Below are positions 26,125 through 34,866 of a stretch of DNA of 64,000 nucleotides, one piece after another (position 1 is the stretch's first letter; each line of letters starts with the position of its first letter). The stretch spans positions 5,695 through 69,694 of the forward strand of contig JBALXI010000026.1 of NCBI GenBank assembly GCA_036960605.1, read 5' to 3'. The notes beneath the pieces are model-generated. The model saw only the letters and a program-made list of their open reading frames with translations, ran no database searches and was not told the origin of the DNA. This DNA is from Oleispira sp036960605 (GTDB lineage Bacteria; Pseudomonadota; Gammaproteobacteria; Pseudomonadales; Oceanobacteraceae). Both the position numbers and the translations under genes were made by a program.

Positions 26125-27564
26125 ATGCATCTTCATATTTTAGGTATCTGTGGCACTTTTATGGGTAGCTTGGCCCAATTGGCTAAGGCTCAAGGTCACA
26201 AAGTGACCGGTTCAGATCAAGGTATTTATCCACCCATGAGCGATCAGCTCGCTCTGGCTGGGATTGACGTGATAGCGGGTTTTGATCCTGCACAGCTCGA
26301 CCCTGCCCCCGATTATGTGATTATTGGTAATGCCATGAGTCGTGGCAATCCTGCGGTTGAATACGTACTCGATCGAGGCCTGCCTTATATTTCCGGCCCT
26401 GACTGGATGGGTAAGTACTTACTCGCAGACAAGTGGGTAATGGCCGTTGCCGGTACCCATGGTAAAACGACGACCTCCAGCATGCTGGCGTGGTTGTTGG
26501 AATTTGGCGGTATGAACCCTAGTTACTTAATTGGTGGCGTACCGGAAAATTTCTCCACCTCAGCTCGGCTTACTGATTCGAATTTTTTCATTATAGAAGC
26601 CGACGAATACGATACCGCTTTCTTTGATAAGCGTTCTAAATTTGTGCATTACCATCCTAGAACACTGGTGATGAACAATCTTGAATTTGATCACGCTGAT
26701 ATTTTTGATGATCTTGCGGCGATTGAGCGTCAGTTCCATCACCTTGTGCGTACCGTTCCTTCTACTGGGCAAATCATCTTCCCTAGCGAGAATGAAGCAT
26801 TACAGCGTGTTATTGCGCAAGGTTGTTGGAGTGAGCAAGCGCACATTCAATCTGATAAGAGTCGTGCGGATAAAAATCAAGCTAAAGGCTGGGCGGCGGA
26901 AGCCGTATTAGCCGACTTTAGTCAGTTCAATGTTTATCATAACGGGCAATTAGCGTGCGAAGTTACGTGGTCACTTAGTGGTGAGCACAACATGTATAAC
27001 GCCTTGGCCGCCATTATTGCTGCGCGTCATGTCGGCATTGAACCTAAAACCGCCGCCGAAGCTCTCGCGCAATTCCAATCGGTTAAGCGTCGGATGGAAT
27101 TAGTAGGCGAAGTCGGTACGGCAGGTGAGCGCGATAGTATTCGTATTTATGACGATTTTGCTCACCATCCTACCGCGATCAAATTGACCTTGTCTGGGGC
27201 GAAAGCCGCGCAACAAGTACAAGGGCGCAGTGGGCGTTTAATCGCGGTATTAGAACCTCGATCAAATACCATGAAGCTAGGCGAACACAAAGCCACGTTA
27301 GCGGCCAGTGTTGAAGATGCTGATCATACGTACTGGCTTGAACCGGAAGGTTTATCGTGGTCGTTAACCGACGTGGTTGCGAGCATGAAGAACCAACAAG
27401 TTTTCTCGACAGTAGAAGCATTAGAACAGCAATTATTAACCGACATTCAGTATGGCGATGATGTCGTGATGATGTCGAACGGCAGCTTCTCAGGCATTCA
27501 TCGATCGTTATTGAGTAAGCTGTTGGAGCAAGCGTCAGCACAGAAAGAGAGCGAGTTGTCATGA
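26125..27564 (+). CDS. mpl: UDP-N-acetylmuramate:L-Ala-gamma-D-Glu-meso-DAP ligase
   Basis: A 479-residue Mur-ligase-family enzyme that reattaches recycled murein tripeptide to UDP-MurNAc. The start is HLHILGICGTFMGSLA, the ATP loop is GTHGKTTTSSMLAW, and RIYDDFAHHPTAI is the Mpl-type C-domain motif. ATG 26125 gives the usual family N-terminus; an in-frame TTG at 26119 is less likely. The stop overlaps the ubiX start by 4 bases. Confidence 0.95.
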   Translation: MHLHILGICGTFMGSLAQLAKAQGHKVTGSDQGIYPPMSDQLALAGIDVIAGFDPAQLDPAPDYVIIGNAMSRGNPAVEYVLDRGLPYISGPDWMGKYLLADKWVMAVAGTHGKTTTSSMLAWLLEFGGMNPSYLIGGVPENFSTSARLTDSNFFIIEADEYDTAFFDKRSKFVHYHPRTLVMNNLEFDHADIFDDLAAIERQFHHLVRTVPSTGQIIFPSENEALQRVIAQGCWSEQAHIQSDKSRADKNQAKGWAAEAVLADFSQFNVYHNGQLACEVTWSLSGEHNMYNALAAIIAARHVGIEPKTAAEALAQFQSVKRRMELVGEVGTAGERDSIRIYDDFAHHPTAIKLTLSGAKAAQQVQGRSGRLIAVLEPRSNTMKLGEHKATLAASVEDADHTYWLEPEGLSWSLTDVVASMKNQQVFSTVEALEQQLLTDIQYGDDVVMMSNGSFSGIHRSLLSKLLEQASAQKESELS

Positions 27565-28172
27565 GCAGCTCGAATGAAAATGTTTGTGTAGCCATTACGG
27601 GCGCATCAGGTTCGCCGTATGCGATGCGCTTGATCGACGTTTTATTAAAAAGTGGCTGCACTGTCTCGGTCATAATTTCTAAAGCGGCACAGTTGGTGAT
27701 GGCGACAGAAACTGAATTTAAAATACCGGGTCAGGTGCGCGGCCAAACAGAATATTTACGTGAACACTTCAGCGCCAATGAAGAGCAATTGAAAGTTTAT
27801 GGGCGTGAAGATTGGATGTCGCCTTGGGCTTCTGGTTCGGGTCGAAATGGCGCGCTGGTGATTTGTCCTTGCAGCACAGGCACATTATCGGCAGTCGCTA
27901 CCGGAGCGAGTAATAATTTAATTGAACGCGCGGCGGATGTTGCTTTAAAAGAACGTCGACAATTAATCTTAGTGCCTAGAGAAACCCCGTTTTCAACCTT
28001 GCACTTACAAAATATGTTAACGCTAAGCCAAATGGGCGCGGTGATTTTACCCGCCAGCCCAGGCTTTTATCGTAAGCCAGAAAAAATAGAAGACCTCATC
28101 GACTTTGTCGTTGCGCGAATTCTTAATCAATTAAACATCGAACATGATTTATTACCTCGCTGGGGCGAGTAA
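27561..28172 (+). CDS. ubiX: Flavin prenyltransferase UbiX
   Basis: 203 residues. UbiX makes prenylated FMN, the cofactor of the UbiD decarboxylase in ubiquinone synthesis. The flavin-binding ITGASGSPYAMRLIDVLL start, the CPCSTGTLSAVATGASNNLIERAADV block and the RRQLILVPRETPFSTLHLQNM block are all conserved. Translationally coupled to mpl (ATGA overlap), a pairing common in gammaproteobacteria. Confidence 0.95.
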   Translation: MSSSNENVCVAITGASGSPYAMRLIDVLLKSGCTVSVIISKAAQLVMATETEFKIPGQVRGQTEYLREHFSANEEQLKVYGREDWMSPWASGSGRNGALVICPCSTGTLSAVATGASNNLIERAADVALKERRQLILVPRETPFSTLHLQNMLTLSQMGAVILPASPGFYRKPEKIEDLIDFVVARILNQLNIEHDLLPRWGE

Positions 28173-28223
28173 TAAGACATATTTAGAATCAGTATTTAAA
28201 ACTCAGTAATTTTTGGAAGTCGT

Positions 28224-28559
28224 ATGAGCAAAGTAGAAAAACGTGTATCGAAAGATGGCGATAAAGTTAAGCACATTGTCATGGGCCTAGTAGCGGGGAT
28301 TATGATTACCGTTATTTCACTGGAATATTATGGCTACCTGCGTCATTCCAGAGAAGTCGATTCCGCCATGATTGAAGACTTCAAATTATTAACCTTAAAG
28401 CCGGGTTATGACGTGAAAACTTCTGCTAAACCTTCTGGAAAAACAGCATTTTGTTCCGGTGGTAGTTTATTAATGCGCGCGGATAAAACTCCGGGTGTTA
28501 GTGGGATTTTAGTCGATAAGAAAGGCCGTATCATTAACTGTGATAACAAGAAAATGTAA
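28224..28559 (+). CDS. Small membrane-anchored protein of unknown function
   Basis: 111 residues. A charged N-terminus (1-16) is followed by one transmembrane helix (about 17-35, HIVMGLVAGIMITVISLEYYG) and a mostly polar C-terminal part with two cysteines. ATG 28224 is preceded by TTGGAAGT. It lies 51 bases after ubiX and ahead of a hairpin at 28565. I do not recognise the family. Confidence 0.6.
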   Translation: MSKVEKRVSKDGDKVKHIVMGLVAGIMITVISLEYYGYLRHSREVDSAMIEDFKLLTLKPGYDVKTSAKPSGKTAFCSGGSLLMRADKTPGVSGILVDKKGRIINCDNKKM

Positions 28560-28564
28560 TAAAA

Positions 28565-28590
28565 GGGAGGCGCTTTGATTAGCGCCTCCT
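28565..28590 (+). terminator. Hairpin after the small membrane protein gene
   Basis: A strong stem GGAGGCGCT / AGCGCCTCC with a TTGATT loop lies directly after the stop. No T-run follows, so it may be a weak or factor-assisted terminator. Confidence 0.55.
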
Positions 28591-28677
28591 ACGCCATATG
28601 ATCAAAACATAATAATTATAATGATTCGATTTATACGGATCCGATTCATACCGACCTGATTTATAAAGATAATAACT

Positions 28678-31176
28678 ATGAAATCACCACATTTAATTTT
28701 ATTGGGAAGTGCGTTTCTGCTAGCGCTAGGCACTCCATTGGCCTCAGCGGGAATAGACGATATCGATAATGACGGTATTGCTGATAGCGTCGATACCGAC
28801 CGCGATGGTGATGGCCTTTCAAATTTTATGGAAAACGCCAGCGGTACCAATCCCAATGTGGCTGATCAATACGATATTGATGGTGACGGTATTCCAGACT
28901 CGATTGACTCCGATCAAGACGGCGATGGCGTACTGGATAAAAATGATGACTTTCCACGCGATGCTGCATCGACAAGGGATACCGATGGTGACGGTATTCC
29001 AGATCATCGTGATGAGGATATCGATGGTGACAATATTAGTAATGACTACGAGCAACAGCTTGGTTTTGCCAGTTATGACGCTAATAAAACGCCGAATGAT
29101 TACGATAAAGATGGCTGGCCTGATGTACTCGATCCAGACATGGATAACGATGGCTATGAAAATGCCCAAGATGCCTTCCCTTTATTAGCTTCTGAATGGA
29201 GCGACCTTGATGAAGATGGAGAAGGTGATAATAGTGATGACGATTGGGACGGCGATAGCATCAGTAATGAGTGGGAACTAAAACTAGGCACTAATGCGCG
29301 CGATGCTTCTAGTTTCCCCATCGATTTAGACGGCGATGGCATACCCGACCAGAACGATAGCGACCGTGATGGTGATGGCGTAGCTGATATTGACGATCTT
29401 TACCCTGATGACCCGCGTGACTGGGCAGATACGGATAACGACGGCATACCGGATCGTCAAGACCAAGACGCTGACGGTGATGGCGTGCCGAACGTATTTG
29501 AATTACATTTAGGCACAGACCCATTGGATGCCAGTAGCCACCCGATAGATACTGATGGCGACTCGATGCCGGATGCGTTTGATACCGATCGTGACGGCGA
29601 TGGTTTTGCCAATAATCTAGATGTTTACCCGGATGATGGCACAGAGTGGAGTGACTATGACGGTGATGGTATTGGCGATAATGCCGATACCGATCGTGAT
29701 AATGATGGCTTCCCGAATGATGATGAAATAGCGGCTCGCAGTAACGATAAAGATCCTAAAAGTGTGCCTGGCGATTTGGATGAAGATGGCATTGCCGATG
29801 TTGCCGATGACGACATCGATGGCGATGGCCATTTAAATACAGTGGATGTTTTTCCGCGTAATAAAATCGACTGGGCTGATCTTGATAAAGACGGTGTCGG
29901 CGATAATGCCGATGGTGACCGCGATGGCGATACCATTAATAATGACTACGAACTGCGCTTAGGCTTTGATCCTGACTCCGCATTAAGTGTACCGACCGAT
30001 TTAGATAAAGATGCTATTCCAGATGCGTTAGATGAAGACATTGATGGTGACTTCATTGCTAATGCCTTAGATGTATTCCCGCTGAACAAAAATGAATGGC
30101 TAGATTTTGATGCCGATGGCCAAGGTAATAATGGCGATCTCGATCGTGATGGCGATAACATCAGCAATGAATACGAGAGACTGGTAGGTACCAACGACCT
30201 TGATGCCAAGGATAAACCTGCAGATCTTGATAATGATGGTATTCCAGACAGCCTTGATAGTAACCGCGATGGCGATGACTTCTTAAACAGTGATGATGCT
30301 TTTCCAGATAATAAGCTGGAATGGGCCGATATGGACAGCGATGGTCGCGGCGATAACTCTGACCTAGATGTCGATGGTGATCGCATCAGCAATCAATTCG
30401 AAATTCAGCTTGGCTTTAATCATCTGGATGCGACATCGACTCCTCCCGATATGGATGACGATACGCTGCCGGATGCTTTAGACAGTGATAAAGACGGTGA
30501 CGATGTTGCGAATACAGGCGACATATTCCCTATGGACTCATCAGAGTGGGCCGACATGGATACTGACGGCACTGGGGATAACTCAGATCTTGATCGTGAC
30601 GGTGATCGCATTAGCAATGATTATGAATTAACTCTAAATTTTGATCCTAGTGATGCTCGCTCAACCCCCACTGATTCGGATGGAGATGGCATTCCAGATG
30701 CGTTAGATAACGATCGCGACGGCGATAATATTGACGATGTAGCCGATCTATTTCCCGATAATATAAAAGAGTGGGCTGATCTAGACTCTGATGGCACCGG
30801 TGATAATAGCGATAAAGATAGAGATGGTGACGGCTATAATAATCGCTATGAAGTGATTGAAAAAACAAACCCGTCAGATTTCTTTAGTTTCCCAGATCAT
30901 ATTAAGCCTGTTGCTGAAAAAGTAAGTTGGCAGAGTGCGACCCATCTTGTTGGCATGGCATACGATGATGGCATGGGTATCAGCAAGGTTTGGGTAAAAG
31001 ATGCAGCGGGGCAGATTTGGCCAGGCAGCTTTCTTTATGCTACTCACTTTAAGGTGAGGGTTGAGGGTGACATTCAAGGCGACTTGTCGTTAATCTTAGA
31101 AGATAAGGCGGGTAATAAAAGTTCTCGAACTATTAGCTCGCCACCATTGAGTGTTCAGGTCACGAGTGACGAGTAG
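28678..31176 (+). CDS. Secreted thrombospondin-type-3 (calcium-binding) repeat protein
   Basis: 832 residues; signal peptide about 1-24. From about 25 to 745 it consists of Asp-rich D-x-D-x-D-G loops of the thrombospondin type 3 kind. Eight units of exactly or nearly 75 residues can be aligned, each with an EWADMDSDG-like start, a GDNSDLDRDGD loop, an N-x-x-E-L segment and a D-x-F-P end. A C-terminal beta-sandwich-like domain (about 748-832) follows. Such proteins bind many Ca2+ ions and act at the cell surface or in the OmpA/adhesin context. The protein is very acidic. ATG 28678 follows AAAGATAA. Confidence 0.85.
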   Translation: MKSPHLILLGSAFLLALGTPLASAGIDDIDNDGIADSVDTDRDGDGLSNFMENASGTNPNVADQYDIDGDGIPDSIDSDQDGDGVLDKNDDFPRDAASTRDTDGDGIPDHRDEDIDGDNISNDYEQQLGFASYDANKTPNDYDKDGWPDVLDPDMDNDGYENAQDAFPLLASEWSDLDEDGEGDNSDDDWDGDSISNEWELKLGTNARDASSFPIDLDGDGIPDQNDSDRDGDGVADIDDLYPDDPRDWADTDNDGIPDRQDQDADGDGVPNVFELHLGTDPLDASSHPIDTDGDSMPDAFDTDRDGDGFANNLDVYPDDGTEWSDYDGDGIGDNADTDRDNDGFPNDDEIAARSNDKDPKSVPGDLDEDGIADVADDDIDGDGHLNTVDVFPRNKIDWADLDKDGVGDNADGDRDGDTINNDYELRLGFDPDSALSVPTDLDKDAIPDALDEDIDGDFIANALDVFPLNKNEWLDFDADGQGNNGDLDRDGDNISNEYERLVGTNDLDAKDKPADLDNDGIPDSLDSNRDGDDFLNSDDAFPDNKLEWADMDSDGRGDNSDLDVDGDRISNQFEIQLGFNHLDATSTPPDMDDDTLPDALDSDKDGDDVANTGDIFPMDSSEWADMDTDGTGDNSDLDRDGDRISNDYELTLNFDPSDARSTPTDSDGDGIPDALDNDRDGDNIDDVADLFPDNIKEWADLDSDGTGDNSDKDRDGDGYNNRYEVIEKTNPSDFFSFPDHIKPVAEKVSWQSATHLVGMAYDDGMGISKVWVKDAAGQIWPGSFLYATHFKVRVEGDIQGDLSLILEDKAGNKSSRTISSPPLSVQVTSDE

Positions 31177-31302
31177 TTTTTGAGAGCAGGAGTGTTTGTC
31201 TAAAGAAGCGGTTATCTATGGCAGTTTAATATAACAAATGTTCTGCTAACCTGAGATATTCGTCTATAGTTATCTTTAAGGATAAACACTGCACCCTGGT
31301 GG

Positions 31303-31331
31303 GCGCGCACCGAAAGGTGACGCGCTTTTTT
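31303..31331 (+). terminator. Rho-independent terminator
   Basis: GCGCG-CACC-GAAA-GGTG-A-CGCGC followed by six T, with a GNRA loop. It is 127 bases past the repeat-protein stop and could equally end a short transcript started within the 31177-31300 gap. Confidence 0.75.
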
Positions 31332-31450
31332 ATTGCCTGTAACAAGGCTATACTCGGCCTGGTTATGATACATACGTACATAGAGATAATAATAAGAAAT
31401 ATAATTACCCGCGTACACTCATCCGCGCAAGGGATACAGGTTTAGAAATA

Positions 31451-32311
31451 ATGGAACATATCAGCGAAATCGATTCAGCAACGGATACTTCACGCATCAG
31501 CATCAGTGCGCATTACACCGGTTATATCTGGTACAAAAACGGTTTATCTCATAAGCAATTTGTAACGCCGATGGGGCGTGCGGCTTATTGGGCATTAAAG
31601 CCGATGAATTTCTTTATGCAGTCGATGATTGGGGCGAGCATTGATACCTTCTTATTGCAGCGACATTTTGTATTAGACCATCTTGTTGAGCAGGCGATCG
31701 CTGAGGGTTACGAGCAGGTTGTTGAGTTGGCCGCCGGTCTTTCTTCTCGGGGTTATTTAGTGAAGCAGGTTCATCCCGCTGTTCATTATGTTGAAGGTGA
31801 TCTGCCGGGCATGTCGGCGCATAAAGCGAAGCTTTTAGATCAGTTAGGCCGCCAATCGGGTCATATTACTCAGCCGTGCAATATTCTTGATGAGTCCGGT
31901 TCGCACTCGATTGAAGCGCTATTAGGAAGTTTGGATAAAACTAAGAAGACGTTAATTATTACCGAAGGTTTGGTTAATTATTTTGATTTACCGACGATCC
32001 GTAAAGTGTGGGCACGCATGGCGGTAGCGATGAAAGATTTTCCACAGGCGCGCTATGTTACTGAGGTATATCCTAAGCTAGAGCAGCACCCGTCGTACAA
32101 GTATGTGAAGGTTGCACAAAAGGTTGTAGGCTTCTTTACGCAAGGTGAATACCCATTGCATTACAATTCTAACGAAACCATGCAGCAAGGTTTTTTGGAA
32201 GATGGCTTTGCTAAAGTCGCGGTCACCGCACCGGAAGATTATTACGACAAGCTCGACATGCCGACTAGCTCACGCCAGAGTCTCGTGCGTTTGGTTGTTG
32301 CTGACGTTTAA
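31451..32311 (+). CDS. Class I SAM-dependent methyltransferase, leucine-carboxyl-methyltransferase-like
   Basis: 286 residues. Segment VVELAAGLSSRGYLVKQ is the SAM-binding motif I, HYVEGDLPGMSAHKAKLL the acidic motif II, and TLIITEGLVNYFDLPTIRKV the post-II region. These are the features of the LCM/PPM1 superfamily, whose bacterial members O-methylate carboxyl groups of small molecules. Substrate is unknown. ATG 31451 follows a weak ribosome site. It is flanked by non-coding DNA on both sides. Confidence 0.8.
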   Translation: MEHISEIDSATDTSRISISAHYTGYIWYKNGLSHKQFVTPMGRAAYWALKPMNFFMQSMIGASIDTFLLQRHFVLDHLVEQAIAEGYEQVVELAAGLSSRGYLVKQVHPAVHYVEGDLPGMSAHKAKLLDQLGRQSGHITQPCNILDESGSHSIEALLGSLDKTKKTLIITEGLVNYFDLPTIRKVWARMAVAMKDFPQARYVTEVYPKLEQHPSYKYVKVAQKVVGFFTQGEYPLHYNSNETMQQGFLEDGFAKVAVTAPEDYYDKLDMPTSSRQSLVRLVVADV

Positions 32312-32817
32312 GCAAGCCAAAGCAAGATCAAAAGCACGAGCCTTTTGTTTTACCGTGATCTGCTTGCGCTCAGCATGGGGCTTGTCGTTGTGCGGCACGC
32401 TGCAAGTACATCCCTGTAAGCTCAACGATCGCTTCCCTGCGATCGGATGGCCTTCAACAACAAACCCCATACTTCACCGCAGCTCACTACACCGCTATAA
32501 ATTTGAAATAGCTTTGCTTCGTTAAAAGTAAAAAAATTCAGTAATTACTAATTTAAAGCCGTCATCTCTCAGTTGATAATACGTTTATGAATCTAGATTG
32601 CTATTTAGTGGCAGAGTATCAGGTGATTTGTTTCAGGGGCGTTCACGCCGCATGGATGCGGGGGCCGAGCTTACAGGGAGAGCGAAGCGACGTATTCACA
32701 GCGTACCCAGAAAGGAATTACCTGATGCGATGTTTAATAAACCTTGTAGTGACGGCGCTTCAAAAAATATTCAAAGCGCCATTCAGTAACGGCTCAGGCA
32801 ATCACTCTTCAAGAACA
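32312..32817. other. 506-base stretch without a convincing gene; holds a distant inverted repeat
   Basis: Short open frames here have no ribosome site or recognisable protein character. TCCCTGTAAGCTC at 32411-32423 is the exact reverse complement of GAGCTTACAGGGA at 32667-32679. Both lie in GC-richer patches with further short palindromes (for example GATCG-CTTCCCTG-CGATC near 32427-32444), unlike the AT-rich surroundings. It looks like paired copies of a dispersed palindromic repeat. Confidence 0.5.
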
Positions 32818-33795
32818 TCACTGCTCAGAAAACGCAGCCAATTGCAGTGTCGTTTTCTGCTGCTTAGTTAAACTCTGCAATAAACGCTTCTGTAATTCCT
32901 TCGACGTTTCTCCTGTCGACCACGTCGCAGCGCTGGTGGACAAGTTAAGTTCAGGAATTGGATCCCAAGACTGTTGCTGCAGATTACGCTTAATACGCTC
33001 CATCAATACAATCGCACCATCGTTCGGGCAGTGAGGTAGCAGTAAGATAAATAAATCTTCTTCTAAGCGAAAAACCTCATCCCCAGCGCGAATAATATTG
33101 CGCGATCGCTCCGTGAATAACGCTAAGAATGTATTAATTGAGCGACGGCCATGAATGTCCATCATCTGGTGATAATCATCCACCGTTAATGCAATCAAGC
33201 TGATTGGATCATTAGAGTTTTCACTACGGCTGATCTCACGATCAAGTGTATGGTAAAAATGACGCTTGTTATAAGCGCTACTTACTTGATCGGTTAAAGC
33301 CAAGCGACGTAATGAATTCTGCTTGATCTGAGTTAAATAAGCGTAACACCAGGCGGAACCCAAAAATAAACAATAATTCGTGCCTGAGCGAAGACCTTCT
33401 TCCCAACCCTGTGCATTCCACATCATCAGTGACGTAATGGCTGCAATTGTAATATTAATAATAGTGGCGTTAAGAATGGGCAGGCAAAAGAAACTAAACA
33501 GTGGCAGCGCATACAAGTAATGCGTCATCAACGCCGGGTAATCCATGAACTGATACAGCGCTAAGGTTGCGAGCAAAATTATTAAAACATGATGCACCCA
33601 GAGTGATGGGCTGTGATCACGATTAATATACAAATAAATGGCGCTGAATAAAAAAGCGGGAACCCCAATCGCGTTGGATAAAACCAGTGAATATAACCCT
33701 TGGCGGTATTGATCAACCATCAAAATGCAAATCGCAAAAGCCGCAAGAGTATATAAAATAATTTGAATGCGTAGGGTGAGCTGTTGTTGTTGCAT
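32818..33795 (-). CDS. Membrane protein with degenerate GGDEF domain (second of a pair)
   Basis: 325 residues. Five to six hydrophobic helices occupy about 8-165; a GGDEF-fold domain fills 170-320, recognisable from LALTDQVSSAYNKRHFYHTL. The active-site signature is LEEDLF instead of GG(D/E)EF and the metal-binding Asp context is altered, so it is unlikely to make cyclic di-GMP. Its ATG shares one base with the preceding TAA (TAATG on the minus strand), so it is coupled to its neighbour. Confidence 0.82.
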   Translation of the reverse strand: MQQQQLTLRIQIILYTLAAFAICILMVDQYRQGLYSLVLSNAIGVPAFLFSAIYLYINRDHSPSLWVHHVLIILLATLALYQFMDYPALMTHYLYALPLFSFFCLPILNATIINITIAAITSLMMWNAQGWEEGLRSGTNYCLFLGSAWCYAYLTQIKQNSLRRLALTDQVSSAYNKRHFYHTLDREISRSENSNDPISLIALTVDDYHQMMDIHGRRSINTFLALFTERSRNIIRAGDEVFRLEEDLFILLLPHCPNDGAIVLMERIKRNLQQQSWDPIPELNLSTSAATWSTGETSKELQKRLLQSLTKQQKTTLQLAAFSEQ

Positions 33796-34730
33796 TAGTT
33801 TGACTCCTCAAATTGAGCCGTCGCACGTTTTAATAAGCTGTAACTATCATCCTCAGGGCGATACGTTGCCATTTTAATAATGAAATTATTTTGCGCGGCG
33901 TGGCGGGTCTTACTAATGTGTGCAAATAATGCCTCGCATAAACCTTCGCCATCTTCACGGTTACTATTAGGTAACATCACAACAAAATCATCACTATTTA
34001 AGCGATAACAAGTGTCGAACTCACGAATGCTCGACTGTAAGCGGTGGCCGGCATTGGCAATTCTATTTTCATACTCTTCTGCTTTTAATTCCTGCCAGGT
34101 TGACGGTAAGCGAATGGTGATCAAAACCAAGCCTGTTCGTTGTCGATCGGCACGCGTAATCTCTTTGCCCATATTGTGATGAAACTGATGCTCGTTATAA
34201 ACCTGGGTAAGCGGGTCTGTATTAATTAAATTGGAGAGCATCATATTACTGCGCTCATTGACCAGGGCATAAACCAAAGAAAATGCGTAACAAGCGGTAT
34301 ACGTAAACAATAACTGCAAGCGTACATAGCTGTCGAAATTGTTTAGCACCACTAAAAAAATCACCGCGCTATACGTCAGTGTAATGTAGTTGGCTATATT
34401 AAAAGGGAAGAGAAAGAACACATAAATAGGAAAGAAATAAACCCATTGCGCGACATAGCTTTCTTGTTGCATACCAAAAATGGTAAAGAAACCGAGTAAA
34501 ATAGTCAGCGTCCACTCAATATAAGGAGCAGTCCGCTTTTTTCTTCTCAGTAGCAGGTAGCTGGCATAAACCACGAGCAAAGCACTGAAACTGGCCGCGA
34601 CTAAGGCGAACGTTTTTTCCTGTTTCAAATAATCTAATAGCGCAATGATGCTAAGGGCAAAGGCGGCTAATAGGCAATAAACGACTTTAACTTGCAAAAT
34701 GATAACTTGCTGAAGGGCAGGTTTTTCCAT
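33795..34730 (-). CDS. Membrane protein with degenerate GGDEF domain (first of a pair)
   Basis: 311 residues from ATG 34730. Hydrophobic helices fill the first half; LINTDPLTQVYNEHQFHHNM opens the GGDEF fold, and the signature position reads LNSDDF, so catalysis is unlikely. A longer reading to 34877 would overlap the divergent proA start region and adds residues without family support, so I use the internal Met. It is the paralogue and upstream partner of 32818-33795. Confidence 0.8.
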   Translation of the reverse strand: MEKPALQQVIILQVKVVYCLLAAFALSIIALLDYLKQEKTFALVAASFSALLVVYASYLLLRRKKRTAPYIEWTLTILLGFFTIFGMQQESYVAQWVYFFPIYVFFLFPFNIANYITLTYSAVIFLVVLNNFDSYVRLQLLFTYTACYAFSLVYALVNERSNMMLSNLINTDPLTQVYNEHQFHHNMGKEITRADRQRTGLVLITIRLPSTWQELKAEEYENRIANAGHRLQSSIREFDTCYRLNSDDFVVMLPNSNREDGEGLCEALFAHISKTRHAAQNNFIIKMATYRPEDDSYSLLKRATAQFEESN

Positions 34731-34866
34731 AAACGACGGGACAACTTGTAATTTCAATTGCCTTAAGTGTAGTTGCAATAGAGTGGATGAACAAAGCTTT
34801 CCTACCCTGTATACTGATTGCAGAAAAAAGAACACTGAAATTAGTCCACATGCAAAGAGAACGATG

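Noticed and set aside
27179..27673. Antisense open frame over mpl and ubiX
   Set aside because: Both overlapped genes are clear housekeeping genes; no start signal for the antisense frame.
28769..30868. Many long open frames on both strands within the thrombospondin-repeat gene
   Set aside because: They arise from the periodic Asp/Gly codons; none has a ribosome site or protein-like composition.
32312..32817. tRNA or rRNA fragment in the GC-richer patches
   Set aside because: No cloverleaf, T-loop GTTCRANNC context or CCA end could be found.
32587..32871. 94-codon frame between the methyltransferase and the GGDEF pair
   Set aside because: It crosses palindromic repeat DNA, overlaps the end of the opposite GGDEF gene and has no family or ribosome site.
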